Source of the DNA: Pelecanus crispus
Taxonomy: Eukaryota > Chordata > Aves > Pelecaniformes > Pelecanidae
DNA length: 64,000 nucleotides
Direction: 5' to 3'
NCBI RefSeq assembly: GCF_030463565.1
Contig: NC_134648.1
Location: 48,050,346-48,114,345 of the forward strand
Shown one piece after another: positions 50,986 to 64,000 of the stretch; positions within the stretch are counted from its first letter, which is position 1, and the number at the start of each line of letters is the position of its first letter. The notes under the pieces are model-generated. The model worked only from the letters and a program-made list of their open reading frames with translations, was not told the DNA's origin and ran no database searches. The translations under genes were made by a program, and so were the position numbers.

Positions 50986-51924
50986 TCTATCAGAGCATGT
51001 GTGCCCATGCCAAAATGTCACACAGGTTGGCAGGCTCCCTCCACTGACCCACCCTTGCTAACCTCTAGCCAGCTGGTGATGGTGCAGGGAGGGTTTACAG
51101 TTTATTAAGATGTTTGAGATTACATGTTACGGCAGCCTCACATGAGGTATATGGAAGCAGCCACTATTGTGAAGGGCTTGATGGAAGAGCTGAATTCTGA
51201 GCTGACCATGGAGAGCCCTGGCCACAAGCAATTAACCAGCTAGGTGTCATTTTACACTCAGTTGCTGGGGACCAGGAATTGGGAGGGGACAGGGAGGAAC
51301 CTCTGTGGTCTCTAGAACATGACTTTAAGTAGTTGTGGTTTGGAGAGTCAGTGAGGCAGCCTCTGAGTCTCATGTGGCATGCAAGCACTGGAGATTTTTA
51401 CCTTTGGGAGTATCTATGGCTGAAAAAGCCCATACTTTAAAAGAGTACATCAATTTCTTGTCTTGGCAACATCTCTGAGCTTTTTATGAGCATCTGCAAT
51501 GTTCATGGTAAATCAGGAGGAGGGGTGTGTTATTCACCTGTATGTACAAGTCTGTACTGGCAGACCATATATATTCAAAAGGACATAGGACATTTGTCAG
51601 CTGTGGCAACTGCCTTGCCCTGGTTATTTAAACAGTATTGTTGGAAGTGTTTTACATTTGAGGGGAGCTCTACACAAATCTGTCAAAAGCAGATGCCAGA
51701 GGTGATGTACATGTCTGAAAGACTAGGGTGGAACAGGGGACACATACACCAGGAACAGTTTGAGGGTACCAAGGAATTTCCATTCTGGGGCTCACTGGCT
51801 GACCTAAATTCTGTCTGTTCCTTCGAAGAGACATTTTGGAGTGACTGAGTATGCCACAGCAGTAACAGTTTGAAAACAGCAAACCATCTAACCCTCCAAC
51901 AAACAACTTGCTTGTGAAAAAAAA
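50986..51924. other. Intergenic gap between convergent genes
   Basis: About 0.9 kb between the predicted 3' ends of TTLL5 and TGFB3. Open frames of up to 120 codons occur, but none has a recognisable family or splice context. No repeat is recognised. Confidence 0.45.
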
Positions 51925-52933
51925 GAGCATCTCCCCCCCAAAGTATTTATTTTTTTTACAATGTTTTTGAGATTACTATTTTTTAAGTCTTGGCAGGTGA
52001 GGCCTGGGCCATGTTCAGGTCATTGTGCAGAACAGATGCAGAACACCCCAAAGCATCTCACAAACCACAACAGACAAGAGGTCCTCAGGGTGTATCAGCT
52101 CACGAATTAATGGGCCCAATATTCAGGTACCCACAGACATTACTCCTGCCCTGACCCAGAAACCACCTCTCAGAAACTCCAGGAAGGGAAAAGAGCTGAA
52201 TGGACACATCAGTCCCTCTAAAAATGGACTCAGCACCCTCTTTCCTTGTATTTGCCCACCCTCAGCAGGCTGGCTGGGAGCCTTGCAGTTTGCATGTAGA
52301 AACCAATAGCCAGGATCTGCCAACTTAACAGGTTTGGCAGACACAGAGTTTCAGTTGCAGGACTCCTGGATCACAGCTGTGAGGAACAAAAGCCTAAGAG
52401 TATCTTTGAGCATTTCTTCTCTCAGCAGCTTCCCTTCTTGGTGCATTTTCTTTCTCTAAAGAAAATTTCAGGGTTTCCTCCTACAGGAGAAACCTTTAAT
52501 TCTTCAGGCCAGTGGGGAGGGCTGAGGTCCTAAGATAGCTAATGCTAGAATAGAAAACATCGCCCCATTTCCACTCCCCCTTTCACCTGCTCTTTCTCAT
52601 TCCCTCGCTTTCCCAGCTCAACCACCCAGCATTCAAATACACAGCAGTTCCTCCACCCTGTCCTTCTCTTCCGCACCAACTGTCCAGCCATTTTGGAGAG
52701 TGTGGCCTTCGTGTCACCAGAGTAACTCCCAGAAGGAACATGACACTGCCAACAAGACCAAGAAATGTTCCAGAAGAGATCCCCAAGGGCTGCCAGACCC
52801 TAAGCCACAGGGTTTGGCACTCGGCCCTCAGCATGCGTAGTCTCTGACCCCCAGTTCCTTTTGTGTTAGCCTGGGAGCAGGAGAGTGGGTGCTGACAGTT
52901 TCTGTCTTGGCTTTGGGCGGGCCAGGGTGCCTT
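51925..52933 (-). other. TGFB3: TGFB3 3' untranslated region
   Basis: Sequence 3' of the TGFB3 stop codon on the - strand, running to just past an AATAAA. The length of about 1 kb is close to what is known for mammalian TGFB3 mRNA. The exact cleavage site cannot be seen. Confidence 0.6.
51946..51951 (-). terminator. TGFB3: Poly(A) signal AATAAA of TGFB3
   Basis: The + strand TTTATT here is AATAAA on the - strand, in an A-rich context about 985 bases after the stop codon. It is the first canonical signal found downstream of the TGFB3 coding sequence. Confidence 0.6.
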
Positions 52934-55503
<2,570 letters not shown>

Positions 55504-55657
55504 CGTGCTGTGAGTGGTGTCTGCGCTGCGGAGGTACGGACAAGGGCCCGAACAAAAGTTAGCAAAGTAGCCCTTAGGCTCGTGGACCCATTTCCAGCCA
55601 AGGTCCTGTCGGAAGTCGATGTACAGAGGACGCACACAGCAGTTCTCCTCCAGGTTC
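55504..55657 (-). CDS. TGFB3: TGFB3 exon 6 (mature domain, central part)
   Basis: A 154-nt exon that completes the Arg codon split from exon 5 and encodes [20 protein letters not shown], then [20 protein letters not shown] and [11 protein letters not shown]. It carries mature cysteines 15, 16, 44 and 48. The borders are TTTCAG|G and ACG|GTACAT. The FCSGPCPY segment is the core of the cystine knot. The residue after KGY is Phe, where I recall Tyr in mammals. It is a conservative change in the receptor-facing helix region. The frame is intact and the exon length equals that of the human exon. Confidence 0.99.
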
Positions 55658-56218
55658 CTGAAACAGAGTATCGAAACACAGTGAATCTAAAGAGGGGCCT
55701 TACATATGAGTGCGTGACACAGCTTCCTGAACAGAAGGACTAGTACTAGCAGTGCCCAGTGGGGCACAGTGTTTGCCTACGCCAAGTGCAGAGGAGCAGC
55801 AGAGGCGAGCAGTGGCGGGCAGCTCAGCAGCCTGGCACTGCTCATGCCCGCCAGCAGGCAGCTTGGCTGCTGGCCCAGAGAGACAGCACCCCGCTCGCCC
55901 ACAGCAACACCCAGCTGCTCTCTGGCACCTGGAGCTAGCAGGGGGCTGCCACGGGTCCTTGCCCAGGCTGTGCTCCAGGAAGCCACTTGCAAGTCTCCCT
56001 CTAGCCAGCAGCTCAGCCAGAAGCACAAAGTGACTCTGCTGAGCTGGCCAGTGTCCCCTTCTTGGACACCATGAGGAGCAGCTGGCTGAGCTGTGCTCCG
56101 CATGTGGCCTCTGTGGCACCATGGTGACCCACAACCCCTTTGGAAGTCTCTGCCTTTCCCCCTGGCATGGAGTCTTGCCAGGCTTGCCCACCTCACTCCA
56201 TGCAGGATTCTCACTTAC
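55658..56218 (-). other. TGFB3 intron 5, GC-rich
   Basis: A 561-bp intron, GC-rich from about 55750 to 56110 and open for over 100 codons on both strands. The open frames reflect composition (many GCA/CAG/CTG triplets), not coding: they run across splice sites and match no family. Confidence 0.85.
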
Positions 56219-56390
56219 CGGAAACAGTAGTTGGTATCCAGGGCCCGTTTCTTTCTCTGGCCTCCCAACACTGGGCTCTCCAGCCGATGTGGGGGTAACA
56301 TCATCAAGATGAGGTGGGGGTTATGCAAGTCTTTCTGCTTCTTCAGGCGCCCCAAGTCCCCACGGCCGTAGTCATCCTCACTGTCAATGC
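56219..56390 (-). CDS. TGFB3: TGFB3 exon 5 (RGD, furin site, mature N-terminus)
   Basis: A 172-nt exon holding the end of the latency-associated peptide (LAP) and the first residues of the mature growth factor. It contains [11 protein letters not shown], with the integrin-binding RGD at 56356-56364, through which alpha-v integrins release latent TGF-beta. It also contains the furin-type site GGQRKKR (RKKR at 56245-56256), directly followed by ALDTNYCF, the mature N-terminus. The borders are CTGAAG|GC and CG|GTAAGT, and the Gly and Arg codons are split across introns. Differences from the mammalian linker between these motifs (such as LESPVLGG) are conservative in character. All processing and activation signals appear functional. 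Confidence 0.99.
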
Positions 56391-59047
<2,657 letters not shown>

Positions 59048-59177
59048 CTCTGTGCAGAAGCCACTCACGCACAGTCTCGGTGACATCGAAGGACAGCCAC
59101 TCAGGGGAGCCCCGTGTCTGCACATTCCTGCCACTGAGGTAGCGCTGCTTTGCTATGTGCTCATCCGGCTGAAGGAT
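59048..59177 (-). CDS. TGFB3: TGFB3 exon 3 (latency-associated peptide)
   Basis: A 130-nt exon starting in phase 0 after ACGCAG with [20 protein letters not shown] and continuing [23 protein letters not shown] plus one base of Glu. The AEWLSFDVT-like block and the VREWLL helix are hallmarks of TGF-beta propeptides and form part of the LAP arm. The donor is GAG|GTAGGG. The segment [15 protein letters not shown] differs more from mammalian TGFB3 (as I recall YIGGKNLPTRGTAEW) than any other exon here, in keeping with the faster evolution of the propeptide. The frame is intact. Confidence 0.98.
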
Positions 59178-60552
59178 CTGCGTTAGAAGGAGTGGTAGAG
59201 AGAATCAGCCAGTGCCACGCATAAGGAAGGGATAGCCTTGGGTCTTTTTTCTTCCACAGCTCGCTAAAAACTAATTCAGAAGTTTGGTCCTGGCAAGTGA
59301 GACACCAGGAATACCCTGGCACAGGTGAGAAGGACATACTTCACAACCTGAACTCGAGATCTACACAATGCTTATTTCTGTGTCCTAAGCAGCCCGCCTC
59401 TCTCAATTCATCCTTGTTTTGGGGCACATATCCAGAGGCAGAAGCCCACAGCAATTGATCGAATGGGTGGTGGTGTTTCTGTATACACCTGTGGGATGTG
59501 GGTCTGGATTTCAGAGTAGAACCAGCAGTGGGCAACAGAGCATCTTGCCACAGGTTCCTTGCCCACGCAAGCCTATTGAGTCCTACACTGTGGCATTTTC
59601 ATGTGTCCTACACTCTTCAACTTCTATCAAAACACACCAGGGCTGATCAGGTTTGGAGACCTCTCCCCCTGCTCAGACATCTCTTCCCGTTTCCAGATAA
59701 CAGCCACAGCCTGTGCAAGGTGTTCTTCCTGCAGGACCCCAGGTTCACTCCACAGAGCACTGAACCTATGGAGAAGCTATGGGATTGCCTCCTTGTCAGT
59801 TGTGTCACCTGGTGGAGAATTGCTCTGACCTTTAAAACTGAATTCCAGGAAGTCCTCAAGAGGTACCAGCCACAGGGCAATTTTAGCTGCACTCTTACTG
59901 CAAAGTGGACAGACACCAGCCTGTGGGAATGTGCCGCCTGGATGCTAAACCGTACCATTAGCTGGGTGGTCCAGCCCAGCCTAAGACTACTTCCAAACCT
60001 GAACCAGACCTTATTCTGCCAGGGGAGTCCATGGGTTCAAACCAAACTCCAGATAAGTACCTGAATTAACGGTGCCATGAACTGTGCCCCTGAGGAGCTG
60101 CTGCTGAAGGGAATGTTGAAAGCAAGCATTATTTTTCCAGTAAATCAGTGACAAGACAGAGAGCTCCACCCCTTGGATTAGCACCAACTGTACTGGAACA
60201 GTCAAAGGAACTAAACTGCCAAGGGACCTAGGCATGCAGATGTGACAGAAGGGCCAGGGCTGCTCCACTGGTGAGGGGCTCCCCTTCCAACCCCCTTGTC
60301 AGTGCATCAGAGCTGCAGTGGGCACCATGCCAGGGTGCCCAGCGCAGCCAACCAATGTGAGCGGGGAAAGGACAGCGCCATACTGTAAAAGGAAAGAAAG
60401 GTGACTGTATCACTGCGTATGCCGAAGAAACCTGGAGTACAGCATGGGGCTTCTTCTCTCTTCTGTAGCCCTGCACATATCAACTGAGGCAACCGTTAAG
60501 GAGCCAAGCTATTCTGGGCTCAGGCACAGGGGAAGGTGAGAAGGATACTCAC
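59178..60552 (-). other. TGFB3 intron 2
   Basis: A 1.4-kb intron with GTGAGT donor. A 188-codon open frame on the opposite strand (59498-60064) has no recognisable domain or splice context and is regarded as chance. Confidence 0.85.
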
Positions 60553-60716
60553 CTGGAAGAGCTCAATGCGCTGCTCACTGCGTTTGGAACTCAGGTTGGG
60601 CACACGCAGCACCCGAAACTCAGCCCGGAACAAGTTGGTGCTGTTCTTCTCTGCCGAGGACACGTTAAAGCGGAACACATTGGAGGTGACACCTTTTGGA
60701 CAAATGCCCAACTCAT
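60553..60716 (-). CDS. TGFB3: TGFB3 exon 2 (latency-associated peptide)
   Basis: A 164-nt exon. It begins AT after TTTCTCCTAG, completing an Asn codon begun in exon 1, and encodes [40 protein letters not shown] and [14 protein letters not shown]. It carries two N-glycosylation sequons (NVSS and NST), as in other TGF-beta3 propeptides, and the FRAEFRVLR strand of the LAP arm domain. It ends in phase 0 at CAG|GTGAGT. This is the most 5' TGFB3 exon in the window. Confidence 0.99.
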
Positions 60717-61807
60717 CTAGGAGAAAGAAAGATGGAAAGACTGAGAACCACAGGTCAGAGCAGTGGGATCTCAAATAAATATTGTTTGAGAAAGAGCTTT
60801 CCAGTAGAGGCCTGTGGTTCAAACATCTTGCCACCTGTGAAGCATGGCTGTCTAGCTAAAGGTAACACAGGATGAATTCACTCACATTTGGTCTACATTG
60901 CAACATTTTGCACATTTGCAATCTTCCCACTACTGCCACCCTTATTTCAATGCTACAAGCCAAAGAATAAGTAGAGATCAACCACGGTATTTTTAATATT
61001 ATCTCTTCTAAGGCTGCTCATCAAATGTTGCTAATGCTCATGAGTCTGCTGCATCCAAAATGACAACCCCAGCCAAGGCAATGGGGCAACCTCATTTGCA
61101 GCTAGTGGGCCCCATTCCTAATAGGGATGATGGTGTGACTCTGCTCATGCTGGTGACATGAAGCCACATAGGAAGCGATCCCATTGCCGCTGAATCTTGG
61201 TTTTACAAACCTTGACATTGTCTCCTAGAATAACAGCCAGCCAAATGTCCACAAAGCATGAGGTGTGGAAGACTTTTTGGGGCAGTAGCTATTCAGAGTG
61301 TACAGAAAGAACAGGGTTTTAAGATCAGTTCTCACTCATGACCTGGAGAAGGAAGTCAATAGTACCAGATACAGAGTTCTTCAAGGACAGAGTAAGAGTG
61401 CTGAAAGGCCTGTGGAGATCATACACAGGGGCAGGAAATAACACAGCAGTTCTCTGCCTCAATGTGTACCTGCTGAGCAGAAAAACCCATTTCACAGGTG
61501 CCCCAAAAGAGAGTAGGTAAAAGCTAAGAGGTTCAAAACAGTATCAAGACAAAACAAGCCTCTCTTCACTGGGATGATTTTGGTCCCATGGCAGTCTTTG
61601 TAGTCACTGTTGTTCCTCTCCCATTGACCTCTGTTAGTCTTCAAGGCTCTAGCATCATTAAGGCTTCCTGCAGACAAGACACAGCAGCTCCTGCTCTATG
61701 CCCACATGCAAGTTTGTTTGCAGCGCTACAGAGCCTCTCATATGACCTCTGACTGTTGTCCAGTGCAACACAGGGCTCTCACGTCAGCTGATATTTAAGT
61801 TGCTTTT

Positions 61808-61828
61808 AAACAAACAAACAAAAAAAAA
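61808..61828. repeat. (AAAC)n / A-rich short repeat
   Basis: Three AAAC units followed by a run of A. Confidence 0.75.
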
Positions 61829-62664
61829 CCAGAAAGAAAACCTGTCACCTGTTCCTAGCCACAGTTCCAGCCTGTGACAGATAGGCTAGAAGCCCTAGTT
61901 GAAGAAACCTTCAAGTTAAGATTCCTGGAGTTGGCCCCTCTCTTCACACCACCACTATCTCCCCAGGGAAGTGGCTTCTGAAGATGGGCTAGTGTGAAAT
62001 GGCGCCTGAGCACAGAGGTTCACCTTCCATGCCAAATTCTGCTTTGAGCAACATTGATGCAGTTCCAGAGTCATCTCCATGAAGATGAAGGTCTTCCTCT
62101 TGTGCTACACCCAGATTCAGCAAGCAGGAGCCTGCCAGTTTACAAGGATGTGTTCTTAGGGTGCTGAAGTTTTTTACTCAATAAGCTAATGATCAGATGC
62201 TCACATTGGACTTTAATTGGAGGGGTTTTTTTTTGTCATTTGTACTACTGAATGGAGCAGCTTTCCCATACAGGAAAGTCTCTGGCTGCTATTGAAGAGA
62301 TGGATGTTCAGTAATCCCAGGTGACCAGACTCAGTTGCAGCCATGAGCTGATATGCTCAGCCCAACAACCCGGCAGTGCAAAGAGTACACTGAGCCACAC
62401 GACGACACCCACTGTGAGGACACTGTGACCAGTTCTAGGTTTTATGCCACAGAAAAAGCACAGCAGAAAACCCAAGCTCTGATCTCATTAAATGCCCAAA
62501 GGCATCTTCCTGGCTGAAGTCCAACACTGATAACTGTTCTGTGTCCTAGACCTAGGCAGATACTGTGTTTTAATAACCCCTTAAGCTGTTTTGCACTCCT
62601 AGCCCTATTAATAGTGCTGTTAACAGCCTGTCCTTCCATTTCAGACCTGACTGCCTGTCCATGA

Positions 62665-62800
62665 GGGGTGTCCCCGTAATCATCAGAAATGCCTTTCTAG
62701 ATCAGACCAGTGGTCAGTCTAGTCCAGTATCCATTTCCAACAGTAGTGCTTCATCTGACAATCTATTTAGAGACTGCAGATCTGGTCCTATAGCACAGAG
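62665..62800 (-). repeat. CR1/L3-like LINE 3'-end fragment
   Basis: The + strand reads CTAGATCAGACCAGTGGTCA then GTCTAGTCCAGTATCCATTT and CCAACAGTAGTG. This is the reverse complement of the 3' end of the old LINE family also seen at 10645 and 23065, and the least diverged of the three. Confidence 0.7.
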
Positions 62801-63969
62801 CAGATGAGAGACAAAATAATTTATTGTTTATCATCTCCTTAAGATTTCTGGCTACGTTAGGCAGCCATGCTGATAAGACTGTATCTACTGTATTTTGCCT
62901 GCTGTCCTCACATTGCCTTCTGCCTACTTACTTCACCAGCAAAGTGCTGGTGTCTTGGGAGATGTTCCTAGTGGAGATGGTAATAGCTATCTTCCTTTCC
63001 CTAAGAAGTTTTGTGTTCCCCTCGTACCCTGGGCACAAGCCCTCTGTGATAGGGAGATGGAGCTGCGTTCTGTGTTTCACTCTGAACACCATGAAGTTGG
63101 AGCCTGCTTCTTACAGCAGGGTGTCCAAGATACAGGTCTCACTCCCAGGAAGCTGACTGCTTTGGAGCAAAGTACTTTTTGCAAGAGGTCACAGGCAAAG
63201 AAGGCGAGGTGATTTTTCAGGGAACTTCAGTGCCAGCTCAGGTGTGTTAATCACACTGGAATCCGGATGTGTCCACCTACTAAGCACGGAACAAAGCCTG
63301 GAGGCAATATTCCTGCAAACTCTTCCAGTCCACAACATGCAGTGGCTGTAACCAAGCCTGGAGACAGGGTATCTGTGACACCCTGTGCACCCATGCCAGT
63401 CTGTGTATGACACAACAGGACGTATCCTCACGATCGGACCCTGCTATTACTGTGGAGCCCAGACAGCCCAGAGCTGTTGACTGCACAAACCATGAGACCA
63501 ATAGCCTCTCAGCGTGGACAATGTGATACAGGGAGCAGGTTCTTCTGGGAGCTTCCCTGTTCCTACCACTGCTCTCAGCGAGGTGCGGGTTCTCCACATG
63601 CTGCCGATCCTACACAGCTGCTGTTTCTGGCAAGCCCCAAGAGGGCTGATGGCTGTGTGGTTAGAGTTTGATGTCAAGGGCAGGCTGTCTGTGAGCAGGT
63701 ATTGCCTCGCTCCATATTATACCACTGGTAATTCAAGGTGTTTCATGCCAAAGCAGCGTAACTTTGAAGAAAAAATTGATCCTTTGATCCTTCTGGAACT
63801 CTGTGGGTGGCAGATTTAGAGAGAAGAGATACTTGACCCCAGCGACCAGGCTTTAGTTGCCTTGTCTCTCAAGCTGGCTTGGAAAATGGCACCTGTTTTT
63901 CCTCAGGAAGGTAAGCAAAGCCATTTGCAGGAGCATTGCAGATGCTCTTGGAGCTTGAATCTAACCAAG

Positions 63970-64000
63970 TGTCGTGGTTTAGCCCCAGCCAGCAACTAAG
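63970..64000. mobile_element. Start of an avian endogenous-retrovirus LTR (cut by window end)
   Basis: The last 31 bases begin TGTCGTGGTTTAGCCCCAGC and continue CAGCAACTAAG. They open with the TG typical of LTRs, and the motif (TGTCRTGGTTTARCCCCAGC) is one I recognise as the 5' edge of a common avian ERV LTR. The window stops inside it. Neither its end, its orientation nor any internal viral region can be seen, and a solo LTR is the likeliest form. Confidence 0.65.

Larger units (their letters stand above)
60717..63969 (-). other. TGFB3 intron 1 (partial)
   Basis: Sequence upstream of exon 2. No frame here shows a signal peptide or the N-terminal LAP sequence, so exon 1 lies beyond the window. 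The stretch contains an (AAAC)n-like run at 61808-61828 and an old LINE fragment at 62665-62800. Confidence 0.75.

Noticed and set aside
55752-56214. Alanine/serine/proline-rich proteins on both strands
   Set aside because: They are shadows of GC-rich composition in an intron between two secure TGFB3 exons.
59498-60064. 188-codon + strand open frame, the longest in the window
   Set aside because: It is in TGFB3 intron 2 on the opposite strand, with no domain, no splice context and no codon-use signal of a gene.
60717-64000. TGFB3 exon 1 or the neighbouring IFT43 gene
   Set aside because: No signal peptide, N-terminal LAP sequence or IFT43-like peptide was found. Both should lie beyond the right edge if human gene order holds.

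Overview
The window is nuclear DNA from a bird, probably a neoavian species. Coding sequence is sparse, split into short exons with GT..AG borders and separated by kilobase introns. The interspersed repeats are CR1 LINEs, and two younger copies end in the bird-type ATTCTATG octamer tail. At the right edge (63970-64000) the sequence enters what looks like the start of an avian endogenous-retrovirus LTR of a type I associate with neoavian genomes. The species itself cannot be read from the window.

Two convergent genes account for all the coding sequence I can support. On the + strand is the 3' end of TTLL5, a tubulin glutamylase: certain or likely C-terminal exons at 6462-6533, 14407-14584, 22615-22835 and 30047-30132, and a proposed tiny terminal exon at 50162-50181. 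Their splice phases agree throughout. On the - strand, from about 60.7 kb down to about 51.9 kb, are exons 2 to 7 of TGFB3, with intact splice sites, RGD motif, furin site and all nine mature-domain cysteines. Exon 1 (signal peptide) is not in the window and must lie beyond 64000. The TTLL5 > < TGFB3 tail-to-tail order is the same as in human 14q24. The two predicted 3' ends are about 1 kb apart. The genes are neighbours, not functional partners: one modifies tubulin in cilia and sperm, the other is a secreted cytokine.

Layout: 1-6.5 kb, TTLL5 intron (one CR1 relic, one weak exon candidate); 6.5-30.1 kb, four C-terminal TTLL5 exons in large introns holding old CR1/L3-like LINE pieces; 30.1-50.2 kb, a proposed 20-kb last intron. 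Between about 41.2 and 47.5 kb this intron carries decayed reverse transcriptase, RNase H and tyrosine-recombinase-like peptides that I read as remnants of two DIRS-type retrotransposon copies, with a CR1 fragment between two of the pieces. This is the most unusual content of the window. 50.2-51.9 kb, TTLL5 3' UTR and intergenic gap; 51.9-60.7 kb, TGFB3; 60.7-64 kb, TGFB3 intron 1. No tRNA, rRNA, CRISPR or other structural RNA gene was recognised.
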